This document shows, one piece after another, positions 53,205 through 64,000 of a DNA stretch of 64,000 nt; the stretch's first letter is position 1, and each line of letters begins with the position of its first letter. The DNA is taken from assembly GCF_016097555.1 (NCBI RefSeq), contig NC_054706.1, positions 79,004,353 to 79,068,352 of the forward strand, in the 5' to 3' direction. The stretch comes from Gigantopelta aegis (Eukaryota; Mollusca; Gastropoda; Neomphalida; Peltospiridae). The translations under genes and the position numbers were made by a program. A model generated the notes under the pieces. The model ran no database searches, was not told where the DNA came from, and worked only from the letters and a program-made list of their open reading frames with translations.

Positions 53205-54725
53205 TTTATCTAGAGACATGGATACAGAGTCTTTACCTGAAGATAGGCTATACTTGTAAAAGTGAGGTAGTGTTCCAGTGAACAGTGTGTGTATGACAAT
53301 TTTGATTTTGAAGTCACATGAGATCTCAGACGTGTTGGCATGAAATACTACTATTTGTACATAAATAAAATATTCGTTTATGTGAAAATGGGGAAACCCC
53401 CAGCATAAATGCATAAATCAAGCTAATTCTCACTCAGAATGCTGAATTCTTGATGACACCGCTTCTCGTTACTGTCGCGAGATCCCTGTTAATATTTGGT
53501 ATTATTATTATATGTTAGGTATCGGATAGATTATGTAACCGATTGTTCACATCGGAAGATAGAAAATGTCACAGCCAAATTTTTCGCTCAGACTGGATGC
53601 TTGTTGGTGTAGTTTGTGGCCTTTCACATGTCTTGTGCCCTTTGCTAATAGCCACCATTCTGAAACGTATTTGTCTGCATTGAACTCGTCAAAATCATGC
53701 ACGGTGGACGCTGAGAGAATGGCAGCGTTAGGATGGATATTTATATCGCCTGTCAGTTATCAGTTTTGTTTTTCATTTTACTTGTTTTATGATTTTCTTG
53801 GTTGCCCGTTGGGCAACTGTTTGACAAAAAATGGTTGCCCGCAACATATTTTAGTTGTCTCGGGTGCGCGGACATTTTCTTCAGTTAATACTATGAGGTA
53901 GGGGTTGTAGTACTGATATTTATGGGCCATAGTTTGTTGATATATTGCATATAGTGTTTTTAAACACAAATGTTAACATGGTCACCTATGGGATTTTATT
54001 TGGTATAGTCATACCTGCTAAAGCAATACATGTCCCCTACTTACGTTCAAGGGCTATAACCCTGAAAAATTGGTAATCGCAATAAAAATTATACTTGGTC
54101 TGTAACAGTACACGATAAAAAATTTATATATACAAAATTTCATATCAATATCTTTAAGCATTGCTAAAAAAAAGTCTGAAAAACACATTTTCTTATATCC
54201 TAAGATCAAGGGCCATAACTCAGTGGAAAACAAATGTGTCAATTGCCATGAAAGTCAAACTTGATCTGTAACAGAACACAATAAGTACAAAATGTCAGCT
54301 CAATATCTTGAAGCAATGCCAATGCCAAAAAAACCTCTGAAAAACTAGGACAGAAACCTATAGCCCTCTCTGGTTGGCCCGGTACGTTACTAATAACACA
54401 TGTATACACATAATACAAATTTTTCACACGACCTTTTCAATCCACAAATTTAAGTAGCCAATGAAATGACAGGGAATATTTTGTTCAGTATCGTGTCATG
54501 ATTTGCTATGCAAGTTTGACAGATCACCACACAATTTTAAACATTAAACAGTAGTTGCTATCTTATACATTTTCAGTTGACTAGAAATATTGCTAATCAA
54601 AATTTTTAAAACAAAATGTTCCCTGAATGAGTATTTTAACAAAACCATGAAAATTTAAGTCCACTGAAATTAAGGATTTCACAGTAAATTAAAATTAATT
54701 TCACAGATTTCTATTTTTGCTAGGA
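53205..54725. other. Intronic DNA with a dispersed GGGCCATAACTC repeat
   Basis: At 54020-54360 two tandem-like blocks carry TTCAAGGGCTATAACCCTGA and ATCAAGGGCCATAACTCAGT plus AACTTGATCTGTAACAG, matching 34030-34200. GGTTGCCCGTTGGGCAAC occurs at 53798-53815. No further exon is evident before the RING exon donor. Confidence 0.55.
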
Positions 54726-54731
54726 GCATAC

Positions 54732-55248
54732 CTTTCAAACAGGTCTTCAGTGCCACAACACAGTCATGTACGTGCATCTCCTTGACGGGGACGTCGAGTT
54801 GACACGAGGAGCAGGTGATCTCCTTGAAGTCACAGTCTTCGTCCTCGTGACTGCGGATGTCTCGCTTGAGGAGTCGCTTCAGACAGCGGTCGTACCGGCA
54901 CGTGACCATCTCGAACTCGCACTCCCTGATGTGTCCGTCAAACTGCTCCATGTTGAGCACATGGTCACAGCCATTCTCTTTGAAGTCGCACACCATGGTG
55001 AGTCTGTTGAGCATGTTCCTCACCAGGGGCAGCACTGGGCGCAGCTCGTCCTTGGTGAGGCGGGTCCGGCAGGTGGGACACGTCTTCTTGCGGTCGAGCC
55101 AGGTCTGGATGCACACCTTACAGAACACGTGCTGACATGGACTCACCAGGGGCTTGTCGAGGATACACGTACAGATGCAGCACACAAGATCGGGGTCAGG
55201 GGTCGGATTAAACTTGTCAACATCATAACGCGACATGGTTGACAGTCA
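54732..55248 (-). CDS. RING-SR protein, first coding exon: RING plus TRAF-type zinc fingers
   Basis: Acceptor TTTGTCTTGTTTTTCAG precedes 55248, and ATG at 55236 follows an 11-base leader, so at least one 5'UTR exon lies upstream. 168 codons plus one base end at the donor GAAAG/GTATGC. A C3HC4 RING spans residues 19-56 (C19, C22, C34, H36, C39, C42, C53, C56). TRAF-type Cys/His fingers cover about 83-160 (CDFKENGCDHVLNMEQFDGH, CDFKEITCSSCQLDVPVKEM). The start YDVDKF and the LRPVLPLVRNML linker resemble NRDP1/RNF41- and PDZRN-type E3 ligases. It probably recruits an E2 and transfers ubiquitin. The exon is much more GC-rich than its flanks. The next exon by phase is 40254-43436. Confidence 0.95.
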
Positions 55249-55254
55249 CTGAAA

Positions 55255-57440
55255 AACAAGACAAAAAGAAATTACATATATACATTACAGGCATTAAATT
55301 TGGGGATTTTGTTTTAGGATTCTGCCAGAATCGTAAACATGATTTAGTATAGATATTTTTGGGATTCCCTCTTATTATCTTTCGCTTCCGACCCAAAATC
55401 TAGGATTTGCGAAAGCACAAATTCCTGACCTGCAATATACACAACTGTTCATTTTTGGGGAATAATTATTTTGTATTTTGTTAGTGTAGACTTAAAGTGT
55501 ACCAGTGACATGAAATGTATAGTCATACCAGCATTAAAATACACAAATTGTAATATAGAACATAACCAACTTCTTTTTAAATAATAATTTTCTGAAACAG
55601 AGCAGTGTTAACAAAATCCTGGTCACCTTTTTAATAATTATAGTGTGTGAAAATTCCAAAATACTTTTCATGTATAAAACAACTTACTTAGAATTTGGTT
55701 GCCCTGATTTCATCCCTGTTTTGAAAATAGTTATATAAAATTTATATTCCAATATAACAGCAACCAACAGGTTTGGAATTAATATGTTGTCACTGTAAAA
55801 TGTAATATGTACTGTCTGAAATAAATACATCACTTTTTAATATTGTAAAAGGTTTTATATTAGAAATTTAAAATTTGGAAACGCCAAATTTTTGGGAATG
55901 ATAATGACCAGAATAAAATTCAAAACACACAATTGATCCACACATCAGTTCTTTTTTTGTTTTGTAAGTCCAAATGCGAATTAAAAAACAGAAGAGATAA
56001 GGTGGATGAATCCAAAATGGAGTCTGATAAAAGAAAGCACTGGGTACTGAAACATCAAAAGCAATGTCATCAACATTAGAAACTGTCAACATTTATAGTT
56101 ATACTTATATATTATCAGTTTTGTCTGATTCCACATAAAAAAAATTGTAGTTATACACATGTACACATAGGCCCTAATTGCTTAAGATTTTTGTGATTTG
56201 GTGGCAAGTCAGCTATTTTCCAATTGAATGCACTAGAATGTTTCCTATTCAGAATACTTCAACCGATTACGATTTTTTCCATTGTCTCAGAGAATCAGCC
56301 GAGGAGTTCCAAGTGGCAAACAAACCCATGTGATTTTGACTGATGGACACTTTAGATATCGACAGTTTAAAAGCGATTGTGGGCAAGGAAACTGCACATT
56401 ATTATGGGACACAACTCGCTGTTTGGCGTAAAAAAAAACGTTAGTCGTCTGATGGGCAACTAGTATCATAGAATTAAGTTGTCCGACTAAATATTAGGTC
56501 GTCATGGACGACCGGATGACCGTAAAAATTGAGTGCTGGTGTTACTAATGGCCATTGGTGTTACTCAGTATCTGGCAACACCAATGACAAAATGAGTAAA
56601 TCATTAATTCATGCTTTCTAAAGAAACAGATGAGAAAAGTGAAATGTTCTTTATACATGACAGTGCCAAAGGAAAGTACTACCAAAAAAACCAACAACAT
56701 TAAACAAATTATTTTGGGATTAGGAGATGGGTGGAGGTAACGACTCGGTCATTTGTGTACCAACAGACCAGATGGTCTGTATCCTAAACAATCGAATTCC
56801 GTCCCATATCACTTCCGCACTCTTTCTAATCACACTGCGCAAGCACGAACTTTAATACCACTGCATATGTATCAACTAACCAAGCCTCGATCAATCAACA
56901 TTGAAAATGAGGATGGAAAATGGTAAGATTTTTATTCTCTCCCTTGTACAGTACCGGTGATTCTATTATTGCATGCACGAACCATATCCAAAGGTTATAA
57001 TATATTAAAACATTTATAAATGAAGAGACTAGATTTGACAGATCGGTAATGACTGTCGTCTGCATGAGTTTTGTCTATATTTATTAACAAGTCACATGAC
57101 TGACACTCTAAATTCTTAGTGTGTGTGTGTGTGGGTGGGGTGTATGGAAGATAGTTTGTGTCTGATCCACAATTGTTACTGAGAGACAACATTAGTAGAT
57201 TTTTTACTGTTTGTAGAAGGAAGCTTTTACTTCTTTTTTCAGCCACCTATAAACGTTGTTACCACAAGAAACCTATTTTCCTATATTCATGAAAATTTAT
57301 TGACTACTTGAAAAGCCTTTAAGAGGCATGATCTTTTACAAAACATCTAAAAAAATTCAAATTCTAAAACAAACTCTAAAGAACAAAAAAGCAAGGGGAA
57401 CTTTCGAATCTCGAATACAGTGGTGTTGGTCGACAACCAA
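55255..57440. other. Upstream region of the RING-SR gene; no feature supported
   Basis: AT-rich DNA that should contain the 5'UTR intron and possibly the promoter, but no CpG-rich block or clear core promoter is visible. A (GT)n run lies at 57120-57133. Confidence 0.45.
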
Positions 57441-57444
57441 TGTT

Positions 57445-59128
57445 CACCAAATACATGTAGATATTTTCATAATTCATTTACATTTACTTCGTTGACAATC
57501 TGTTGTGTTGTTGTTCCCTCAATTTTATGATGGGTGTGGCCTTTCATACATTCCACGTTTGTGAAGTTCACATGGGACGGATTACAGGTGATGCGCCAGT
57601 TCCGGATCACTTCAAACAAAATTGTGAATTCTGTCAACATGCGTGCGTATGACTTTAAAAGAAATTCTTGGTAATAAAGATAACAAACCATATAAATAAA
57701 CAGTGATATAAAATGTAAATTTAGGTAAACATTTGGCACCAAAAATAGTGTTGTTCGAGCTGGCGTACTTACACCAGTTGCGGATCACTTTGTCCAGTTC
57801 CGGATCACTTTCGAAAAATAGAGGCTTACGCCTTCAAAAACACTATTTCCAACATGTTAGCACTTTCAGCACGTTCGTGGATCCTGCCGGACATATTTTA
57901 TGATCATTTGCAACTCCATGGGGTTCCCACCCCCCTGATTACGCCCCTAATTAGCAATTTCTAAAATCGATTGAAAATCAACGATGGCGCCCCATGACGT
58001 CAGATATACGGGGCGTGTGTCAAAAGTAAAGGTGTGCGATCCTTATTATTTTCGTTGTGTACTTTCATTGTTTCAACAAGTTGAATTATATTTGATTTCT
58101 GGCATTCTAGTATATAATAATAATAATTAATATTATTATTACTAATAATAAATAATTGTTTTCATTTATTATCGTATATATCAATAATAATAATAATAAT
58201 TATTATTATTATAATTATTATTATTATATTGATGACTTTTAAAACTGAAAGGAACAAAGGCTTGAAAATAGAAAGAAATGACATATCAGCAAAATATAAA
58301 CTTTGGGACTGTTTAGTATTTAACATAATACAGGGGCGAATTATGCTTTAGGTTGGGGTCCGAAACAATATGTAAATGTTTATAATTTGAAATTATAATT
58401 TTTACAGGTTATCTACGTGGTGGGGGTGGGTTTTTTTTTTTTAGCCGGATATAGGCTAATCTGCCCCTGTTTAAATATTAAAATCAAACAAATAATTTTG
58501 AAGCAGAACGGTTAGACCCCTTGTTAATAATGATACATTTTAATATAGTGACACACACTAAACAGTCACAAAAATGGATCATTAATTATTATTTTTGACG
58601 TGTTGTTCCATTTGCCCTTTTCTGGTTAGTCTCCCACCCCCCGCAAAATAATTCCTGGATCTGCTCCTGAAAACAGAATTATTTTCAACGACGGTGTAAA
58701 GGCTAGGGCTAGCTCAGATTGACCGTGTGAATACACAGATCAGTGGCCGACTGACTCCTGCATCAGAATGCGATTGTGTAAAACAAAAATTCCACTGAAA
58801 AAAATAATCCACCCTATTGTGGTACAGGCTGTTTAAATGCGAATTATAATTAAGCCGAATAAGAGATTTTCACTTCGTTGACAAAACCAAATAGAGGACC
58901 CCTTCCCCCTCTTTCCCAAAGTCGAGCATGCGAAAAGCACGTGCAATGGCACATGCGAAACAGACCACTGGCGGTGGCATGGTTTTATAAAGGTCCTCAT
59001 GTCAAACTTGTCTAGGGCTACTATGACATGGGCCCCGAGACATACAGAGTCGAATTATTATGAACTAGTGGTTAAAATGACGAATCAAGAGAGGTTTAAG
59101 AAGAAAATAATAATAATAATTATTATTA

Positions 59129-59168
<40 letters not shown>

Positions 59169-59378
59169 GAGAAAAAAATTCCACCGTGTTCAACGTTTTT
59201 GAGTCTTGAGATAAACCCTGTGTTCATCGCCCCATCTAGCGGCAATTACAACGTAAATACCTCCGTTTTGCGAGATATCCGCAACTGGCGTATCAAGTGT
59301 GTCCCCTTTGAGGAGTTACAGTAAGTCGTTTACAGCATCACTTTTCATAAAATTAGTCGTGCACAATCTATATATGTT
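57445..59378. other. Intergenic repeats: TAA arrays and a short CAGGGGC-ended element
   Basis: (TAA)n/(TTA)n arrays at 58100-58230 and 59107-59167. CAGGGGCGAATTATGC at 58331 is mirrored by CTAATCTGCCCCTG at 58469, suggesting a ~139-bp MITE. AGTTCCGGATCACTT recurs at 57597-57611 and 57796-57810. Confidence 0.55.
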
Positions 59379-59388
59379 TCCCCTACTC

Positions 59389-60293
59389 TAGTTCATCAAG
59401 ATTAACTTTGGCTACAAGTGCAAGCACTACCAAAGGTTAATCCTGGGGACGAACAACGCCATTCCGAGCAATTTTGCTCGGAACGGAATTCAATCCGAAT
59501 TGCGGTCAAACTAAAAGAAAAACGACTGTCATCACGTTTCTCCACCCAAATCGTGTACTGTGATCTATTTGGAGCATATGGACACTAAGAAATACTTACT
59601 TTGAAACGATCTTCACTTTGAATTAAAGGAAAAACGACCGACTGTATGACTTGTTTTTAAAACGCGCAGTGCATTATGGGAGGAAAATGAAACTCGGAAC
59701 AATCTTGTATGTGGAAAAGGATAGGTGAAGTCATTTCTCGTTTCATAATGAATAAAATAAAAACCATAAAACTAAAAATTAATTAAAGTTAATAAAATAA
59801 CTTAAAAGTAAAAATAAATTAATGTTAATCAATTAAAATAAAATAAATGAAATTAAAGTTAATAAAAAAAAAAACATTAATTAATTAATAGAAATTAAAT
59901 AAAAATTATGTTTTACACACACACGCACATATATTATATATATATATATTTTTTCTTTTTTTAAAGAAAAAAACAGTTCATTGATGTCTCTAAAAATAAC
60001 TAAAACATAAGTACTAAGTTTTAAACTTACTAACCTGTCTTTTTTCTGAGTTTTCTTCTAAAATCGTCCGGGTGTGTGTGTGTGTGGGGTGGGGGGGGGG
60101 GGGGGGCAATGAAACATATTTCTCTCTTGTTTGCCAGTACGTAAAAACGTTACTGTTGCCCCTTGCTCGCCACGAGGAGGCCAGAGAGTTGAACAAGATA
60201 TACCAAATTTGATGTGTGCCCTGTTCAGGATTTTACATAAGTTAAACAGAAATGATTCCTCATTAAAAGGAGAGAGAAATATGTTTCATTGGC

Positions 60294-60328
<35 letters not shown>

Positions 60329-60460
60329 ACACACACAGACACACACAGACACACCCGGACGATTTTAGAAAACTCAGAAAAAAGACAGGTAAGTAAGTTT
60401 AAAACTTAGTACTTATGTTTTAGTTATTTTTAGAGACATTAATGAAGTTTTTTTCTTTAA

Positions 60461-60491
<31 letters not shown>

Positions 60492-61027
60492 GTGTGTGTG
60501 TGTGTGTGTGTAAATCATAATTTTTATTTCATTTCTATTAATTAATGGGGTTTTTTTATTAACTTTAATTTCATTTATTTTATTTTAATTTATTTTTACT
60601 TTTAAGTTATTTTATTAACTTTAATTAATTTTTAGTTTTATGGTTTTTGTTTTATTCATTATGAAACGAGAAATGACTTCACCGATCCTTTCCCACATAC
60701 ACGATTGTTCCGAGTTTCATTTTCCTCCCATAATGTACCGCGCGTTTTAAAAACAAGTCATACAGTCGGTTGTTTTTCCTTTAATTCAAAGTGAAGATCG
60801 TTTCAAAGTAAGTATTTCTTAGTGTCCATATGCTCCAAATAGATCACAGTACACGATTTGGGTGGAGAAACGTGATGACAGTCGTTTTTCTTTTAGTTTG
60901 ACCGCAATTCGGATTGAATTCCGTTCCGAGCAAAATTGCTCGGAAGGGCGCTAATGGCGTTGTTCGTCCCCAGGATTAACCTTTGGTAGTGCTTGCACTT
61001 GTAGCCAAAGTTAATCTTGATGAACTA
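59389..61027. mobile_element. Fold-back (long-TIR) element, 1639 bp, Mutator-like
   Basis: Almost the whole element is one inverted repeat: arms of roughly 740 bp (59389-60130 and 60278-61027) separated by a ~147-bp loop. The ends read TAGTTCATCAAGATTAAC and its complement. An exact 10-bp direct repeat TCCCCTACTC flanks the element (59379-59388 and 61028-61037). A target duplication of 9-10 bp with very long inverted repeats fits Mutator-like non-autonomous elements. The arms differ at scattered positions and in the length of the G/C homopolymer, CA and TA tracts. Each arm carries a small CCGAGCAATTTTGCTCGG hairpin. No transposase is encoded. Confidence 0.93.
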
Positions 61028-61439
61028 TCCCCTACTCGTACTATAAAATTTCAAAGGATATAAAAAGAAAAACATCAAAAACTTCATCTCTTTTTAAACG
61101 TCTTCTTTTTTTCATGTCGTCTGCTCGTGTAAAGTTTTAATAGTGGTTATGTATCGCCGTCGGACGGAATTCGATAGGTCCAGGATATACGAAATTACCT
61201 GTATATACTAATAAAGTTATCTGCCCTTTCCTGTTTCAACTTTTACAAGCAATCTGTTACATTTAGTTTTTACCTGTATACACGTATTTGACCTTAGATC
61301 CATACAACGAATACCGATATGAATAGTTTGCATACACGCGGTCATCTTTTTCTAATCTCTATGTGAAATGAGATTAATAGAGCTTCCCGAATGCCAATCG
61401 GAATTTGCATCCATTCAGAATAGAAATAGAGTGACTTGC

Positions 61440-61990
61440 CCTTGCCTAGGGTATCAGGTCGTTTCGTAACCATACCGGTTCGTACCATACCGGTTCGTAC
61501 CCAAAAACATACCAGTTCGTACCCAAAGGCGTACCATTTCGTAACCAGAGGAACATCGGCATACCAGTTCGTACCCACATTTGTACATGTTATTTAATGA
61601 AAAACAAAACAAACAAAATCCAAGCCAACTGCATTTTAATAATTAGCGATTAGAAATTGTCACGAAGAATCATGTCAAGCGAAGTCAGCTTATTTGTTGA
61701 TATATTTCAAACACATTATGATTACTTTCTACGTCCTTTGGGACTAAGCAAAAAGCAGATTGGACGTGTTGCGACAGATACTAAATATGTGCTAAAGCAA
61801 ATGGATAAATTAAAACAAAAAGTTGTATTCTTCTATCAAAAATGTATTATATCGGACAATGGGTATGCGGTCAAAACGGCCCCATGATGAAACGGCCCTG
61901 AACATGTAAGTCAGAACGGCCAAAGAAAAAAGTCAAAACGGCCAAACAAAAAAGTCAAAACGGCCAAAAGAAATGGTCAGAATAATTAGT
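61440..61990. repeat. Two short tandem motifs: CATACCGGTTCGTACC and GTCAAAACGGCC
   Basis: At 61468-61580 ACCATACCGGTTCGTACC-like motifs occur about six times. At 61868-61975 GTCAAAACGGCC occurs about six times. The plus-strand frame between them (61657-61887) starts MSRRIMSSEVSLFVDIFQTH and has no recognised domain; I do not call it a gene. Confidence 0.6.
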
Positions 61991-62061
61991 AATCAATATA
62001 GCCTATATCACAGGCAGTTCAAAAATATGTATAAAAACAACCAAAACAAAGGAATCCAATC

Positions 62062-62200
62062 AATCAAATAATTTATTTCCATATATGCATCATACAGAAA
62101 TGTACATAAACATAAACTAGTAGTGCTAATAATCAATCAAATCATTTATTTCCATATATGCATCATACAGAAATGTACATAAACATAAACTAGTAGTGCT
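62062..62200. repeat. 69-bp tandem duplication at the 3' end of a LINE
   Basis: Two copies of a unit with AATCAATCAAAT and TTTATTTCCATATATGCATC, CATACAGAAATGTACATAAA and CATAAACTAGTAGTGCTAAT, differing at one or two positions. On the LINE strand this is the 3' terminus, ending in GATT repeats. Confidence 0.85.
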
Positions 62201-62204
62201 AATA

Positions 62205-64000
62205 ATGATACTACCATCATGAACATGTTATAATGTTACATAAAACTCTAAAATGAATTGCCTTTATGCATGAATATAAAATAACATACAGATATAAATG
62301 CATACATGAAAGAGAATAAAAGTATAGTTATGTGGTTTTGTTTTTAATTTGTTCTAGACTGTGGTAGGGGGTCTAGAGAGTTCTGTCCTTCTGTGATTTA
62401 ACATTTCATAGCACGTCTGACCTATTATTACGGATATATTCCCTGGGCAGTCTAAGAGAAAAAACGATTTCTCTTTGTTGGTTAGATGTTGAAAGTCTGG
62501 GCAGAGTTGTTGTATTTTATTGTATAGGATATTTCGTATGTGGGAGTTTGTGGGACATGTTGTCAAAAAATGTATTTCGTCTTCTACTTCTTGGTTACAC
62601 AGTCTGCAAAGTCTGTCTTTTCTGTCAGTGTTCCTATATCGTCCAGTTTCAATTTCAAGTCGGTGAGCGCATATTCTTAGTTTTGTAAGTGCCTGCCTAA
62701 AGTTTACATTTTTAATTTGGTTTAGATATTCGGCTAATTTATATTCATCTTTAATATGTTTGAATATTTGGAGTTTTTCAGATTTTTCTAGTTTTATTGT
62801 AAAGTATTCTTTGAAATTGTTGTTAAGGGTTTCAGTTATGGCTTTTGCATTTCTTTTCATGCAGTTTTTGTTATTTTTTAGTTTAAGTGGGTCGATATTG
62901 TTAATTTCAAACATACATTTGCAATATGCATGCCAGCCTATGTTGTGTTGTGACTGTAGTTCTTTACTGCATTGTATTGCGTCATAGAGAATTGTTCTCG
63001 ACATTTCTATGCGTTCTAGGTATGCCCAGTATTTATATATATATTGGTGTGTATGTTATTAATCAGTGGATATCTCCCAAGTTCGCTTTTGCATGCAATA
63101 TTGGTGCTATTCTTTCCGACTTGGAGGTTTAACTTACAAAATTTTGTGTGTATTTTTTCATATGGCTCGTTTTCTAATGTGTCCAAAAATGTGTGTTGGT
63201 TGTGCTTTTTTAATCTGCCGTAGAGTTCGCTGCCCCATACCTCACAGTTATATAGCAGGATCGGTTTAATAAGAGAGTCAAAAAGCTTATTATAAATATA
63301 TGGAGGAGGGTTTGTCCCTCCGAAAGTCATATGTAATTTAAAAAGGGCCTTTGAGCCCTTCTTGCTTAGTTCTAGTTTTGTTTGTGTGAAGTTTCCGACA
63401 GAGTTTATGTTGCATCCTAAGTATGTGTAGTTGTTTGTTTGAACTATTTCATCTTGTTCCAGGTATAATTTCAGATTAGTGGGGCTTTTTCCTTTTTGTA
63501 TTATCATAGAATTTGATTTTTCTGGGTTAATATTAAGGTGCCATGATTTGCAAAAGTTACTAAGCGTGTTGAGGCATTCTTGTAGACCGTTGGCGGTTTC
63601 AGATATAAGGACTAGATCGTCGGCCCATAGCAAATGTGATATTGTTTGTTTCTGGAGCGTTACTGGTGTACATATATTTGTTGGAAAGGTAAGGTCATCT
63701 ATATATATGTTAAACATAGTAGGACTTAAACTATCCCCCTGTTTTACTCCAATGTTAGAAGGGAAGTGGTCTGATACCCCATTTGAAAATTTTACTGCCA
63801 CTTCTGTCTTATTGTACATGGACTTGATAATGTTATAAAACTTTCCGCCAAGACCAAGCCGTAGTGTTTTGAGAAGGAGTCCTTCTCTCCACACCGTGTC
63901 AAAGGCTTTTTGGAAATCTATAAAGCATACGTATAGTTTCTTGTGTTGCTTTTCTACATATTTATTTATAATAGTTTTTAAAATGAAAATGTTATCAGTT
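62205..64000 (-). pseudogene. Non-LTR retrotransposon ORF2, 3' part, running off the window
   Basis: On the minus strand, RT motifs are ... KAFDTVWREGLLLKTLRLGL (window end), GVKQGDSLSPTMFNIYIDDL, HLLWADDLVLIS (catalytic ADD), NPEKSNSMII and NYTYLGCNINS. A CR1/L2-like C-terminal region follows, with CKSELGRYPLINNI and a CRLCNQEVEDEIHFLTTC knuckle, ending at a stop at 62354. One frameshift separates the frames at 63016 and 63004, within a (TA)n stretch at 63035-63048; otherwise it is open for nearly 1.5 kb. It is less decayed than the LINE at 49.5-53.2 kb. The 5' part with the endonuclease is beyond the window. Confidence 0.93.

Noticed and set aside
54766..55242. 158-codon plus-strand frame over the RING exon
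   Set aside because: Antisense shadow; the minus strand has conserved Cys/His zinc-finger spacing and splice sites.
61657..61887. 76-codon plus-strand frame as a gene
   Set aside because: Open and protein-like in composition, but with no domain or splice evidence, and it ends in a GTCAAAACGGCC repeat.

Overview
The window is eukaryotic nuclear DNA from an invertebrate animal, most likely a marine mollusc (probably a gastropod). It is AT-rich and full of microsatellites, minisatellites, MITEs, tRNA-derived SINEs, non-LTR retrotransposons, one Ty3/gypsy element and one Tc1 element. Genes are interrupted by long introns with GT..AG sites. The SINE family, with a tRNA-like head and a conserved tail ending near GTGCTCTAGTGGTGTCGT, looks like repeats common in gastropod genomes; that assignment is from memory and was not checked by search. 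No rRNA, genuine tRNA gene, CRISPR array or bacterial operon is visible. || Gene content is sparse. (1) A minus-strand gene runs from about 7.25 kb down to 0.33 kb. Its five exons have matching splice phases, and a signal-peptide exon near 19.95 kb may belong to it. The product looks like a secreted protein with a faint resemblance to the Hedgehog-N/M15 peptidase fold. (2) A plus-strand, single-coding-exon FkbM-type methyltransferase with a type II membrane anchor lies at 32.17-33.19 kb; a broken paralogue fragment is at 38.2 kb. (3) A minus-strand RING/TRAF-type zinc-finger protein lies at 55.25-40.25 kb. Its second coding exon, after an 11.3-kb intron, encodes a short coiled coil and a very long Ser/Arg-rich tail. 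(4) A possible secreted-protein pseudogene lies at 16.8-17.1 kb. || Region by region: 0-7.3 kb holds gene 1, a 3.3-kb TTAA-flanked transposon in one intron and a 1.3-kb minisatellite built from one of the gene's splice acceptors. 8.1-12.5 kb is an apparently intact, very young Ty3/gypsy element (identical 174-bp LTRs, 5-bp target duplication, open gag-pol) inside a SINE. 12.8-19.1 kb has an old inverted repeat pair enclosing a complete Tc1 element with an open transposase. 21.8-24.8 kb holds a second TTAA-flanked element followed by another TTAA MITE. 26.1-28.6 kb is a pair of identical 451-bp direct repeats around 1.6 kb of AT-rich DNA. 28.7-31.7 kb has tandem repeats and MITEs. 32-33.5 kb is the FkbM gene, whose stop codon lies in the TTAA target site of a MITE. 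34-40 kb is SINEs, minisatellites and the FkbM pseudogene. 40-55 kb is the RING-SR gene, whose large intron carries a degenerate L1/Tx1-type LINE, SINEs and MITEs. 59.4-61.0 kb is a 1.64-kb fold-back element with arms of about 740 bp and an exact 10-bp target duplication. 62-64 kb is the 3' part of another LINE running off the window. || The main biological points are the splice-site-derived minisatellite, the RING-SR fusion architecture, the probable self-priming signal of the young gypsy element, and a MITE that supplies the 3' end of a host gene.
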